From: Pseudooceanicola aestuarii
GTDB taxonomy: Bacteria > Pseudomonadota > Alphaproteobacteria > Rhodobacterales > Rhodobacteraceae
Direction of reading: 5' to 3'
Length of the DNA stretch: 64,000 nucleotides
Assembly (NCBI RefSeq): GCF_010614805.1
Contig: NZ_JAAFZC010000006.1
Span: forward strand, 1-64,000
Part shown: positions 35,851 to 44,789 of the stretch, in pieces
How positions within the stretch are numbered: the stretch's first letter is position 1
How the letters are laid out: each line of letters begins with the position of its first letter
The notes under the pieces: generated by a model
The model's database searches: none
Told to the model about the DNA's origin: nothing
The model's input: only the letters and a program-made list of their open reading frames with translations
Program-made: the position numbers and the translations under genes

Positions 35851-36702
35851 TTACGGGGGCTTGGTCGTAGAATTTTGCGCGGCCATTCTCAGTTTTTGTG
35901 CGGGTGTCATCCCGTCGTTGCCCATGTTCGGACGTTCATTGTTGTAGGACCAGAGCCATTCAGTGGCAATCTGCCGCACCTCGTCGATGCTTTCGAAGAT
36001 GTGCAGGTCCAACCATTCATGTCGGACCGTCCTGTTGTAGCGCTCGACGTAAGCGTTCTGCTGAGGCTTTTCGGGCTGGATATGGGCCAAGGTGATGCCC
36101 CGGTGCTCAGCCCATTCCTTGAGGGTGCCACTGACGTATTCCGGGCCGTTACCGACACGAATTGTTTCAGGAGCACCGCTCCATTCGATGATCTGGTTCA
36201 GGGCCCGGACGACGCGTTCGGCGGGCAGAGAGAAGTCGATCTCGATGCCCAGGCCCTCGCGGTTGAAATCGTCCAGGACATTCAGCAGCCGAAACTGGCG
36301 ACCGTCGCCGAGGCGATCCGCCATGAAATCCATGGACCAGACCTCGTTCGGCACGTCCGGCACAGCCAGCTCGTCCGGTTTGGCCCGCTTCAGCCGCTTG
36401 CGCGGCTTGATCCGAAGGTTCAGCTTCAGCTCGCGGTAGATCCGGTACACCCGCTTGTGGTTCCATCCGTGCCCCTGGACGTTGCGCATGTACAGGAAGC
36501 ACAGGCCAAAGCCCCAGGTCTTCTTTGCCGTCGTCAGCCCGATCAGCAGATCCGCGATCTGCTCATTCTCGTCATCGAGCTTCGGGCTGTATCGGTAGCA
36601 GGTCTCGCTGACATCGAACGCTCGGCACGCCAGCGCGATGCTGAAGCCTTTCATCGCCACCGCTTTCACGGCCAACTCTCGGCGTTGAGCTGGCCAGAAC
36701 AT
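35851..36702 (-). CDS. IS3-family transposase orfB (integrase core), probably inactive
   Basis: About 283 residues in the -1 frame relative to orfA, starting at the slippery A7 (or the ATG inside it). The DDE/RNase H core is recognisable: first Asp in [11 protein letters not shown], Glu in [16 protein letters not shown]. The usual second-Asp motif (V-D-N-G-P-E-Y/F) reads [10 protein letters not shown], so the catalytic Asp is replaced by Gly. This should abolish transposition unless a helper transposase acts in trans. Confidence 0.82.
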   Translation of the reverse strand: MFWPAQRRELAVKAVAMKGFSIALACRAFDVSETCYRYSPKLDDENEQIADLLIGLTTAKKTWGFGLCFLYMRNVQGHGWNHKRVYRIYRELKLNLRIKPRKRLKRAKPDELAVPDVPNEVWSMDFMADRLGDGRQFRLLNVLDDFNREGLGIEIDFSLPAERVVRALNQIIEWSGAPETIRVGNGPEYVSGTLKEWAEHRGITLAHIQPEKPQQNAYVERYNRTVRHEWLDLHIFESIDEVRQIATEWLWSYNNERPNMGNDGMTPAQKLRMAAQNSTTKPP

Positions 36703-36980
36703 TTTTTTCCGAGCGCTTCCTTCAGCAGATCGTTCTGCATACTGACATCCGCATACATGCGCTTCAGGCGGCGGTTCTCCTCGGCCATCGCCTTCACCTC
36801 GCTGATCAGGCTGGCATCCATGCCGCCGTACTTCGCACGCCATTTGTACAGCGTGGCGCTGCTCATGCAGTGTTCGCGGCAGAGTTCGGCAGCGGGCACG
36901 CCGCCCTCCATCTGGCGCAGCACGACCATGATCTGCGCTTCTGTGAATCGTGTCTTCTTGATCGGAATCTCCTCGTTCAT
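36666..36980 (-). CDS. IS3-family transposase orfA
   Basis: The 104-residue protein has the helix-turn-helix of IS3 orfA ([37 protein letters not shown]) and a C-terminal leucine-zipper-like helix ([20 protein letters not shown]). It ends shortly after an A7 run (36702-36708), where a -1 frameshift would join it to orfB. Confidence 0.88.
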   Translation of the reverse strand: MNEEIPIKKTRFTEAQIMVVLRQMEGGVPAAELCREHCMSSATLYKWRAKYGGMDASLISEVKAMAEENRRLKRMYADVSMQNDLLKEALGKKCSGQLNAESWP

Positions 36981-37032
36981 CCTGCCGAGAAAATTCTACT
37001 TCCGCATCCCCCTAAGATCGGGGGGGATTACC

Positions 37033-37950
37033 GGATCTCTGCCTCGTGTTCCGGGACGGAAACCGGGTTGGTCCGAGGGTCGCTGAGAAACGCACGGATC
37101 CTATCAATTTTCACTTTGCGGGTCGCGCTGGCCAGCAGTCCGTAGTGCCGGATGCGTTGGAAGCCGTCAGGGAGCACGTGCATCAGGAACCGGCGGATGA
37201 ACTCTGGCGTCGACAGGCGCATGACCCTTTGCCGGTTGCCAGACTTGATGCGGTAATCCTTCCAGCGGAACGCGACAGTCTCGGCGTCGGCGCTGATCAG
37301 GCGGTGGTTCGAGATCGCGACGCGGTGGGTGTATCGGCCCAGGTAGGCGAGCACCGCTTCGGGGTCACCGAACGGCGGCTTGGCATAGACCACCCATTCG
37401 GATTTGCGGAATGGTGCGAGCCACGCGGCAAAGCAAGTGCCAGCCGTTGGAGGTCGCCGTAGAAGTCCAGTTCCCCGGCGCGATGCAGGGCCTGCAGCCC
37501 GTCGAGAAACAAGCGCCGGAACAGGCGGGACAGCACGCGGACATGCAGGAAGAACCCGGGCTTGCAGGCAATCCACCAGGTGCCGTCCGGCGACACGCCT
37601 CCGCCCGGCACAATCATGTGGATGTGGGGGTGATGTGTCGGCGCCGATCCCCAGGTGTGCAGCACGCTGGTCATGCCGGGCCGGGCGCCAAGGCGCTTGG
37701 GATCGATCGGCGGCGATGGTCATGACCGTTTCTGCGGACGCGCGGAACAGCAGGCCATAGACGGCCTTCTTGTTCCAGAAGACGATCTGCGCGATCTCCG
37801 CCAGGATGGTAAAGACCACGTGGAGATACACTACGGGCAGCAGGTCCTCGGCGCGCGCGGCCATCCAGTCACGCGCTTCCGGCCCTGACACTTCGGACAA
37901 TGGCGGTTCTTGCAGGAATTGTACCACCTCAGTGAGGTTGGGCCCTAGGT
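37033..37950 (-). pseudogene. IS91-family transposase remnant
   Basis: Pieces of an IS91-type transposase can be read in order on the minus strand but in several frames. They are the zinc-finger part RWYNSCKNRHCPKCQG (about 37938-37890), then AEDLLPVVYLHVVFTILAE, then HTWGSAPTHHPHIHMIVPGG (with the HIH metal motif), then FGDPEAVLAYLGRYTHRVAI and FIRRFLMHVLPDGFQRIRHY. At least three frameshifts break it. The 5' end is missing and the 3' end stops at the IS3 right end. It is a decayed mobile element. Confidence 0.8.
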
Positions 37951-38326
37951 CGAGGTGGTGTCCTCGCGACCTCGCTATACAGGTAGGGGATTCTAGGCGC
38001 GGTCAGAGAGATAAATCTTTCAGGTCCAATCAGTCGAATTTTGTATCCTGGCGTTGTCAGAGGGCCTCACCTCAGGTTCTGGGCTTTCTGACGGTACAAT
38101 CTTTTCTCTCATCGACGACTTTGGGAACTCCGTGTCGACGTTCCCATGGAACCCGACGCGCTTCCCGCACCCGACGCTCGCGAGGCTTGATTCTTATTTT
38201 TAATATATATTTATCAGCATGTTGAGATCTTTCTCGGGCTCCGCTTCGAAAACCTCTTGACACGGCGTGCATGGCAAAACGCCATTTTGCGCATTCATAT
38301 GCGCCATCTTCAACATGCTATGCAAT
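37951..38326. other. Non-coding region beside tRNA-Arg with small hairpins
   Basis: I see no gene. The region includes an AT-rich patch (TTTTTAATATATATTTATC, about 38194-38212) and two short perfect stem-loops, GCAAAA-CGCCA-TTTTGC and GCGCAT-TCAT-ATGCGC, at 38273-38302. On the minus strand these lie 25-55 bases downstream of the tRNA and could help end its transcript. AGCATGTTGA near 38217 and TCAACATGCT near 38310 form a distant inverted repeat. Confidence 0.4.
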
Positions 38327-38403
38327 TGGCGGCCCCTGAAGGATTCGAACCCTCGGCCGTCCGCTTAGAAGGCGGATGCTCTATCCAGCTGAGCTAAGGG
38401 GCC
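38327..38403 (-). tRNA. tRNA-Arg (anticodon UCU)
   Basis: The minus strand folds as a complete cloverleaf: acceptor GGCCCCT...AGGGGCC with encoded CCA, D-arm GCTCAGCTGGATAGAGC, anticodon stem TCCGC/GCGGA with loop CTTCTAA (anticodon TCT), and T-arm containing GGTTCGAATCC. tRNA genes are common integration targets, and mobile-element debris lies on both sides. Confidence 0.93.
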
Positions 38404-38468
38404 ACGGATCGATGTTCTAAATGTCGAAGGCTTTCTGGGCAAGCAGCTAGCAACTGTATCTTTATCTT

Positions 38469-39297
38469 TCAGGGGTGTCTGGGCTCCCATTCCTGCCGTC
38501 TTTTGCACAGCGCATTGGCGATGATAACGAGCTTGCGCGCGACGGCCGTGACGATGACCTTGTGTGGTTTCCCGGCTTTTCGGAGCCGATCCACGAAGGC
38601 TTTGAGCGTCGGATTGTGATGCGAGGCGACCAGTGCCGCCTGGAACAAAACATGCCGCAAGGCGCGTCTGCCACCGGCGATGGCTCGCTTGCCGCGCAGC
38701 GTCCCACTGTCCTGCGCCACTGGCGCCAGACCGGTCAGCGCCGCAGCTTCTTCGCCTGTGAGGGCGCCGAATTCGGGAAGTTCGGCGATCAGCGTCGAAC
38801 TGGCTACCGGTCCGATGCCGGGCACGGAACGGAGAATCCGCGCGGTGTCCGCGAGACGCATGTCGCGACCGAGAAGCTCTGAAGTTCGGCTTTCCAGCTC
38901 GGCGATTACTACATCCAACCGCTCCTTCAGCTCCACATCGAGATCCTCGAACAGCTCCGCAGTTCCGGATTTCCGATGCGCCCGGATCTGGGCCAGGAGT
39001 CGCTTTCGCATCTCGACCATCTGTGCTCGCTTGGTGGTCAAGGTCCTGAGAAGACGAAGATGTTCCGCCGGAAGTGTTCGTCCGGCGTCGGGCCTGAAGA
39101 TCAGAAAGCGCGCTATGAGTTCGGCATCGATCCTATCGCTCTTGGCGCGGGTTCCCAAGCTACGCGCGAAGGCCTTGACTTGGGCCGGCGGCACCTGGCG
39201 GGCCTCGATGCCAGCGCCGTCCAGAGCGGACCAGAGCCGCCACTCCTGCCCGCCCGTCACCTCGAAGCAGAGGACGGCCTCCTGCTTGTGAGCGAGA
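38469..39297 (-). pseudogene. IS110-family transposase, 5'-truncated
   Basis: The last 270 or so residues of an IS110-type transposase are intact: AKSDRIDAELIARFL from the DEDD domain, and the C-terminal Transposase_20 region with LRSVPGIGPVASSTLIAEL and GLAPVAQDSGTLRGKRAIAG. The first about 45 residues, which carry the first catalytic Asp (usually in IGIDVSK), are missing. Upstream of about 39297 the frame runs antisense to an AbiEii fragment. The element is therefore inactive. Confidence 0.78.
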
Positions 39298-39596
39298 TCG
39301 GACGTGCGCACATTCCCAATGTCGCCAAGGAGGAGATATATGCGCTCAAGGGCGGGACGGCCATCAACCTCTTCTATCGCGACCTTCCGCGCCTCTCGGT
39401 CGATATCGATCTGACCTATCTGCCTGTCAAGGACCGCGCCAAAAGCCTCGTCGAGATCAACGACGCGATCGACCGCCCTCAAGCGGCGGAGCTTCCAGCG
39501 GTCCGATGGAAGCTCATCAACGTGAACAAGCTGAAAGCAGAAAACCCCAAGAAGCATGCCGCACAAGGGGAGGAACTGGAGAAACTCCTCGGCTGA
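39298..39596 (+). pseudogene. AbiEii/AbiGii toxin (nucleotidyltransferase) fragment
   Basis: A stretch of about 100 residues carries the nucleotidyltransferase core ALKGGTAINLFYRDLPRLSV followed by DIDLTYLP. It is joined after a deletion to the C-terminal AVRWKLINVNKLKAENPKKH region. The 5' part is replaced by the IS110 remnant. AbiEii is the toxin of a type IV abortive-infection system. No antitoxin (AbiEi) is visible. This is a relic, although the frame still ends in a natural stop. Confidence 0.65.
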
Positions 39597-39867
39597 AAAT
39601 CGCGGACGTCTATACGAAGAGCACAGGCACAAGCTCGAGATTCCTCGACGCGCCCCGCCGCCTGTTCCTACGGACCGCCTTCCACCCCCGCATCCGCCAA
39701 GAGCTCCTGCTCCGGCAGGTCGGTTCAACGCCCTGCAGCGCGCGCCAGCGCAATGACAGATAGGGGCCGTTCCGCTGAACCCGGACACCGGGGTATCGCG
39801 CCTTGCCTCCTATTCGGGCGTGCAAGCAGGGCAAAGCTGATCAGGCCCGAGCTGCTCCTCACAGCCA

Positions 39868-40122
39868 TCAGAGCAGCGCCGCAACGTCAGCCGCGGACAC
39901 CTGATCCGAAGGCTTGTGAATGACGAAACGGGTCTCCATCAGCGCCAGATCCACGACCCGGATTTCTGTCGCCGGTCCGGGGCAATCGGGATCCAGACAA
40001 ACTGTGCTGCGGACATACACCAGCTGAACCGCCCCTCTGCCGAGGCGGTCCCGAACCAGCCGCTTGATCCGCTGCCGGTGCCACAGATCCCTGGCCGTTT
40101 GGAGCGCGCTCTGATCGCTCAT
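39868..40122 (-). CDS. Small hypothetical protein with a Cys pair, zinc-island operon
   Basis: The 84-residue protein starts within the stop of the ribD-like gene (ATGA overlap), so it is co-translated with it. I do not recognise the family. A Cys pair in STVCLDPDCPGP could bind metal, and the C-terminal half is beta-like (TEIRVVDLALMETRFVIH). It is the last gene of the leftward operon headed by hisI. A role in metal handling or in helping the RibD-like enzyme is a guess. Confidence 0.6.
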   Translation of the reverse strand: MSDQSALQTARDLWHRQRIKRLVRDRLGRGAVQLVYVRSTVCLDPDCPGPATEIRVVDLALMETRFVIHKPSDQVSAADVAALL

Positions 40123-40844
40123 GTACGGCCCGGCGATGCGCGAGCCGCAGTGTCGCGGCGCATGATAGCGGCGATTGGATCGCGCGCGGGAACGGCCACA
40201 GAGGTCAACCCCATATCCCCCAGCACAGTCAGAAACTCGTCTGTGATGGGATAGGCAAGGTCAGGTATTTTCAGGTCTTGCTCCGTCCTGGTTTGCACAG
40301 ATACCCAGCCGCCCATTGTCACGAGAAGGGCGTCGACACCATCGGGAATGGCGTTTTTCGGACCGGCCAGAATGCACAGTTCCGGTTGCCCCGTTCTGAC
40401 GCGGTGAAGGAAGCCCGACATGACCAGCGCCGCTTCCTGCGCGCACAGGCCCACTGACAGCGCTATGCCAGCGTCTTCCAGCCGTGCGAAACCCCCACCG
40501 TTCACTCGTGGATCTGGGTCCCTGATGGCGCAGACCACCCGGCGGATGCCCGCGGCGATGACCGCATCGGTGCAGGGCGGGGTCTGGCCCCAGTGACAGC
40601 AGGGCTCCAGCGTCACATAGAGCGTTGCGCCCTCCGCATTGACGGCCTGCTCCAGCGCCGCACGCTCGGCGTGGGGGCGGCCTCCGGGATGGGTGGCGGC
40701 CTCGGACAGCAACTGACCGTCCCGCACGACCACGCAGCCGACCGGCGGGTTCGGCCAGACCTGACCGCGCACGCCCCGCGCAAGACCAAGCGCGCGCTTC
40801 ATCCACCCCAGATCAGAGCTGGGTCGGGTTGGGTGCATCACCAT
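40119..40844 (-). CDS. RibD-like pyrimidine deaminase (deaminase domain only)
   Basis: The 241-residue protein has the zinc-dependent cytidine-deaminase fold of RibD: WPNPPVGCVVVRDG, HAERAAL (zinc His and catalytic Glu) and EPCCHWGQTPPC (two zinc Cys). The reductase domain of normal bifunctional RibD (about 360 residues) is absent. Instead a C-terminal segment of about 90 residues, which I do not recognise, follows. Starts at 40844 or 40838 overlap the end of hisI. It may be a second, zinc-starvation copy of the riboflavin pathway deaminase or a related deaminase. Confidence 0.72.
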   Translation of the reverse strand: MVMHPTRPSSDLGWMKRALGLARGVRGQVWPNPPVGCVVVRDGQLLSEAATHPGGRPHAERAALEQAVNAEGATLYVTLEPCCHWGQTPPCTDAVIAAGIRRVVCAIRDPDPRVNGGGFARLEDAGIALSVGLCAQEAALVMSGFLHRVRTGQPELCILAGPKNAIPDGVDALLVTMGGWVSVQTRTEQDLKIPDLAYPITDEFLTVLGDMGLTSVAVPARDPIAAIMRRDTAARASPGRT

Positions 40845-41277
40845 ACATCGCCACCGGGTCGAAGGTCTTGTGGTCTTCGCGGAACGTCAGCGGGCCTCCG
40901 GCCTCATCGCCATGCGGAACCGAACGGTAAAAGCACGACCGATAGCCCACATGGCAGGAGGCGCCAGAATCGGCCACCGAGACACGCAGCCACAGCGCAT
41001 CCTGATCGTCGTCGATACGCGCCTCGACCACCTTCTGCACCAGACCCGAGGTCGCCCCCTTGTGCCACAGCACCTGCCGCGCGCGGCTGAAGTAATGTGC
41101 CTCGCCGGTTTCAATGGTCAGTCGAAAGGCCTCGGCAGTCATCCAGCCCAGCATGAGCACCTCGCCGCTGGCGGCATCCGTGGTGATGCAGGGCAGCAGA
41201 CCGTCTGGGCCGAATTTCGGTGCAAGCTCGGTGCCTTCTTCGACTTGCTCGATGCTCTGGCGCGCATGAAATTCCAT
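40813..41277 (-). CDS. hisI: Phosphoribosyl-AMP cyclohydrolase paralogue with altered zinc site
   Basis: The 154-residue HisI hydrolyses phosphoribosyl-AMP in histidine synthesis. The ATG at 41277 follows GGAGG with 5-base spacing; an upstream ATG (41289) overlaps that site. Family residues are clear: VLMLGWMTAEAF, HYFSRARQVLWHKGATSG and SCHVGYRSCFYR. The zinc motif usually written D-C-D-x-D reads DDDQD here, so Asp90 stands where one of the three zinc Cys should be; Cys108 and Cys115 remain. It is divergent from a COG0523 GTPase, with a Zur-like palindrome between them. This looks like a backup HisI for zinc starvation. Confidence 0.85.
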   Translation of the reverse strand: MEFHARQSIEQVEEGTELAPKFGPDGLLPCITTDAASGEVLMLGWMTAEAFRLTIETGEAHYFSRARQVLWHKGATSGLVQKVVEARIDDDQDALWLRVSVADSGASCHVGYRSCFYRSVPHGDEAGGPLTFREDHKTFDPVAMYGDAPNPTQL

Positions 41278-41313
41278 CGTTGCCTCCATTCATCCGTCAT
41301 CGTCTTGCGATAC

Positions 41314-41326
41314 GTTATGCTATAAC
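41314..41326. promoter_or_regulatory. Zur-type operator between hisI and the COG0523 operon
   Basis: GTTATGCTATAAC is a perfect GTTAT-N3-ATAAC palindrome, 36 bases from the hisI start and 53 from the GTPase start. An identical 13-mer lies at 49673 before the second COG0523 gene. The core fits known alphaproteobacterial Zur boxes. Confidence 0.75.
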
Positions 41327-41379
41327 ATATCACCCAGTGATCCAGGAGCGATCAGAAGTAAAGAGGGGTGCACGCGAGA

Positions 41380-42519
41380 ATGGCATGGGACGACAAACGC
41401 CTACCTGTCACGCTGCTGACGGGATTTCTTGGCGCAGGGAAGACAACCGTTCTGAACCATCTGATACGCGACCCCGAAGCCGGTCGCATTGCGGTGATCA
41501 TGAACGAATTCGGCGATGTCGGTCTGGATCACGACCTGATCGAGGAAGCGACCGAAGAAACGATCCTGCTGCAATCAGGGTGCCTGTGCTGCGCGCTTCT
41601 GGGGGATCTGGCCAAGACACTGGGCGCGTTGGAGGAACGGCGGACGGCTGGCGGGGTGGATTTCGACCGGGTCGTGATCGAGACCAGCGGCATCGCCGAC
41701 CCCGCGCCGATCATTCATACGCTGGCCGCAGATCGGCTGTTGGCGCAAAGCTTCCGGCTCGACGGCGTGGCCACGCTGGCGGATGCGGCAACTGGGATGG
41801 GCACGCTGGATCAGCAGTTTGAAGCGGTCCAGCAGGTTGCCATGGCCGATGTGCTGATCCTGTCCAAGACCGATCTGGCGGACGCCGTCACGCTGGCGCG
41901 CTTCGAGACGCGGCTTGCTGGGATCAATGCCGGGGCTGCGCGCATTCACGCAAGACACGGCCGCGTGCCGCCGGGAACTCTGTTCGGCTTGTCCGCCATG
42001 CGGCTGGGGGCCGATGCGCCGCAAATCGACGCATGGCTGGGCCTGATGGAGCAGACGACACAGGCGGATCCGCTGGCGAATCTCTCCGGGCTGAAAAAAC
42101 CCTCTGACATGCCGGCCCCCTTTCATTCCGCCGCGCCGATCCATCAGGGGCGGCACGACCAGCGCATCGTCACTGCCTCCATCGAAGTCACCAAGCCGAT
42201 CCCCGCTGAGGTCTTCGATCTCTGGCTGGATACGCTGATCGCCCTCAAGGGGCCGAACGTTCTGCGGATGAAGGGGATCGTGCATGTGGAGGGGCTGCAA
42301 TATCCCTTCGTGTTTCATGGCGTGCAGCACATCTTCGATGCGCCGGTGCCCTTCAAGGCCTGGTCCGGGGGCGACACCACCAGCCGCGTCGTGGTCATCG
42401 CCCGCGACATGGAGGAGGCCGAGCTGAAGGCAAGCCTCGGGATGCTGCTGCTGACGCCGCAGGAAACGCCTGACGCCCTTGGTGGGCTGATCGCAGAAAC
42501 CGTCGAAATGCCGTTCTGA
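41380..42519 (+). CDS. COG0523 (CobW-like) GTPase, putative zinc chaperone 1
   Basis: The 379-residue metallochaperone-type GTPase has Walker [16 protein letters not shown], the acidic loop MNEFGDVGLD, the metal-binding CxCC in SGCLCCALLGDL and the base-recognition motif SKTDLAD (variant of NKxD). A CobW C-terminal domain begins at about residue 250. COG0523 proteins under Zur deliver scarce zinc to client enzymes. This one leads an operon with yidD, thrS and two small genes, so ThrRS is a likely client. The ATG at 41380 was chosen over the GTG at 41368, which overlaps the AGAGGGG ribosome site. Confidence 0.88.
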   Translation: MAWDDKRLPVTLLTGFLGAGKTTVLNHLIRDPEAGRIAVIMNEFGDVGLDHDLIEEATEETILLQSGCLCCALLGDLAKTLGALEERRTAGGVDFDRVVIETSGIADPAPIIHTLAADRLLAQSFRLDGVATLADAATGMGTLDQQFEAVQQVAMADVLILSKTDLADAVTLARFETRLAGINAGAARIHARHGRVPPGTLFGLSAMRLGADAPQIDAWLGLMEQTTQADPLANLSGLKKPSDMPAPFHSAAPIHQGRHDQRIVTASIEVTKPIPAEVFDLWLDTLIALKGPNVLRMKGIVHVEGLQYPFVFHGVQHIFDAPVPFKAWSGGDTTSRVVVIARDMEEAELKASLGMLLLTPQETPDALGGLIAETVEMPF

Positions 42520-42523
42520 CCGG

Positions 42524-42838
42524 ATGTGCGGGACCTGTCCTTGCCAGCGCGCAAAGAGAGATGGACCGGCGCAGCGCTCCGTCCTTGCCACAGGGGCCGT
42601 CTGGCTTCTGAAACTGCCGGTCCGGGCTTATCGCCTGCTCTGGTCGCCGTGGGTCGGGCATGCCTGCCGGTTTCAACCGACCTGTTCCGCCTACGCCATT
42701 GAGTCACTCGAACGTCACGGCCCGCTTTACGGCACTTGGCTGACCCTGCGCCGCCTGATGCTCTGCCATCCCTGGGGAGGCGCGGGATACGACCCGGTGC
42801 CCCCTGCTCCGATACTCCAACGAAAGACCCCTGAATGA
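42524..42838 (+). CDS. yidD: YidD, membrane protein insertion efficiency factor
   Basis: The 104-residue protein has the compact YidD signature: [39 protein letters not shown] and [13 protein letters not shown]. The Cys-rich core is conserved. It normally supports YidC-dependent membrane insertion and sits next to rnpA/yidC on chromosomes. Here it is an extra copy inside a zinc-starvation operon, starting four bases after the GTPase and overlapping thrS (ATGA). The N-terminal CGTCPCQ extension adds three more Cys. Confidence 0.88.
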   Translation: MCGTCPCQRAKRDGPAQRSVLATGAVWLLKLPVRAYRLLWSPWVGHACRFQPTCSAYAIESLERHGPLYGTWLTLRRLMLCHPWGGAGYDPVPPAPILQRKTPE

Positions 42839-44769
42839 TCCATGTCCACCTGCCCGATGGGGCCACCCGTCCGCTCGCCCCGTCCAGCTCTGCCGCAGAC
42901 CTGGCGCAGGCCATCAGCCCGAGCCTTGCCAAACGCACCGTTGCGGCGGTTGTCGACGGCCGGGTCTGCGATCTGTCAGCACCCCTGACGGACGGCGCCT
43001 CGGTCGAACTGCTCTCCCGCGATGATCCCCGGGCGCTGGAGCTGATCCGCCATGACCTTGCCCATGTGCTGGCCGAGGCGGTTCAGGCGCTCTGGCCCGG
43101 CACGAAAACCGCCATCGGCCCGGCGATCGAGCATGGCTTCTACTACGACTTCGAACGCGACACGCCCTTCACCCCCGAAGACCTGCTGGTGATCGAGAAG
43201 AAGATGCGCAAGATCATCGCGGCCAAGACCCCTTTTACCTGCGAGGAATGGCGCCCCGAAAAGGCCCGCGCTCATTTTGAGGCGGCAGGCGAGCCCTACA
43301 AACTGGCCCTGCTGGACGCGATCCCCGAGGGCGAGCCGGTAACGATCTACCGGCAGGGCGATTGGCTTGACCTGTGCCGGGGGCCGCACATGCGGACCAC
43401 CGCTGACGCAGGAACGGCGTTCAGGCTGACCCGCGTCGCCGGGGCCTATTGGCGGGGCGACAGCAACAACAAGATGCTCAGCCGGATCTACGGCGTGGCC
43501 TTTGCCGACAAGGCCGCGCTGGACGCCCACATGACCATGATGGTCGAGGCAGAGAAACGCGACCACCGCAGGCTGGGCCGCGAGATGAAACTGTTCCATT
43601 TCGAGGAGGTCGCGCCGGGCTCTGTCTTCTGGCATTCCAAGGGCTGGCGGCTGTTCCAGACGCTGATCGGTTACATGCGCGACCGGCAGGAGGCGGCGGG
43701 CTATGTCGAGGTGAACTCCCCTGACATCATGGACCGCGCGTTGTGGGAGACCTCAGGGCACTGGCAGAACTACCGCGCCAACATGTTCCTGGCGGAAACG
43801 GTGGATGATCGCGAATATGCGCTGAAGCCGATGAACTGCCCCGGTCACATGCTGATCTACGGGCAAGGCACAAAAAGCTACCGCGACCTCCCGCTGAAAC
43901 TGGCCGAATTCGGCAAGGTGCATCGGTATGAGCCCTCCGGCGCGCTGCATGGCCTTCTGCGCGTGCGCAGCTTTACGCAGGACGACGCCCATATCTACTG
44001 CACGCCCGAGCAGCTGACCGAGGAATGCCTCAAGGTCAACGATCTGGTGCTGTCGATCTACCGCGATTTCGGGTTCCAGGACGTGCGGATCAAGCTTTCG
44101 ACCCGCCCCGAAAACCGCATCGGCAGCGACGAAAGCTGGGACCGTTCCGAGGGCGCGCTTCGCGACGCGCTGGACCGTGCGGGGCATCCCTATACGATCT
44201 TCGAGGGCGAAGGCGCCTTTTACGGGCCCAAGCTGGAATACGTGCTGCGCGATGCCATCGGGCGGGACTGGCAGTGCGGCACGCTGCAGGTGGATTTCAA
44301 TCTGCCCGAACGCTTTGGCACCACCTATGTCGCCCCCTCGGGCGACAAGCTGGCCCCGGTGATGCTGCACCGCGCGCTCTTCGGCTCGCTTGAGCGGTTC
44401 ACCGGCATCCTGATCGAACACCACGCGGGCCACCTGCCGCTATGGCTGGCACCCGTTCAGGCGGTGGTCGCGACGGTAACGGGGGCGGCCGACGCTTGGG
44501 CGCTGGAAGTGGCGCAGCGGTTAAAGGCTGGGGGGCTGCGGGTCGAGACCGACCTGCGCAACGAAAAGATCGGCTACAAGGTCCGGGAACATGCGCTCGC
44601 CAAGATCCCCGTGCAGATCGCCCTCGGCGGGCGGGAGGCCGACGAGAAGACCGTGACCATTCGTCGCCATGGCGCGCCCGACACCCGCACGCTTTCGCTG
44701 GAAGATGCCGTGCAGGCCCTGCTGACAGAGGCACGCGCGCCCGGCGCCGCATCTGCGCAACCCGAATGA
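42835..44769 (+). CDS. thrS: Threonyl-tRNA synthetase (zinc-regulated paralogue)
   Basis: The 644-residue enzyme is full length: TGS domain (1-60), editing domain with [12 protein letters not shown] and [10 protein letters not shown], catalytic core and anticodon-binding domain (about 540-640). The zinc ligands of ThrRS are all present: Cys in MNCPGHM, His in DDAHIYC and His in VMLHRALFG. It therefore probably still needs zinc, and the linked COG0523 protein may supply it. Charging of tRNA-Thr is essential, so this is likely a second copy used under zinc limitation, a known member of Zur regulons. Confidence 0.93.
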   Translation: MIHVHLPDGATRPLAPSSSAADLAQAISPSLAKRTVAAVVDGRVCDLSAPLTDGASVELLSRDDPRALELIRHDLAHVLAEAVQALWPGTKTAIGPAIEHGFYYDFERDTPFTPEDLLVIEKKMRKIIAAKTPFTCEEWRPEKARAHFEAAGEPYKLALLDAIPEGEPVTIYRQGDWLDLCRGPHMRTTADAGTAFRLTRVAGAYWRGDSNNKMLSRIYGVAFADKAALDAHMTMMVEAEKRDHRRLGREMKLFHFEEVAPGSVFWHSKGWRLFQTLIGYMRDRQEAAGYVEVNSPDIMDRALWETSGHWQNYRANMFLAETVDDREYALKPMNCPGHMLIYGQGTKSYRDLPLKLAEFGKVHRYEPSGALHGLLRVRSFTQDDAHIYCTPEQLTEECLKVNDLVLSIYRDFGFQDVRIKLSTRPENRIGSDESWDRSEGALRDALDRAGHPYTIFEGEGAFYGPKLEYVLRDAIGRDWQCGTLQVDFNLPERFGTTYVAPSGDKLAPVMLHRALFGSLERFTGILIEHHAGHLPLWLAPVQAVVATVTGAADAWALEVAQRLKAGGLRVETDLRNEKIGYKVREHALAKIPVQIALGGREADEKTVTIRRHGAPDTRTLSLEDAVQALLTEARAPGAASAQPE

Positions 44770-44789
44770 CCACGCAAAAGGATCCCGAC

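Larger units (their letters stand above)
35835..37032 (-). mobile_element. IS3-family insertion sequence
   Basis: The 1198-base element is bounded by imperfect terminal inverted repeats: left end GGTAATCCCCCCATTCTTAC, and right end, read on the other strand, GGTAATCCCCCCCGATCTTA. It carries orfA and orfB in overlapping frames with an A7 slippery site between them. No clear target duplication is visible. It sits directly against the 3' end of the remaining IS91-family transposase frame and probably inserted into it. Confidence 0.85.

Noticed and set aside
35832..37035. Target-site duplication flanking the IS3 element
   Set aside because: The three bases on the left (AAG) and right (GGA) do not match, so no duplication can be claimed.
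39597..39867. Gene between the AbiEii fragment and the zinc island
   Set aside because: Short open frames here are compositionally odd, lack ribosome sites and overlap in opposite directions; no domain was seen.
41368..41380. GTG 41368 as the start of the first COG0523 GTPase
   Set aside because: It overlaps the AGAGGGG sequence that best serves as ribosome site for ATG 41380, and family proteins begin close to the P-loop.
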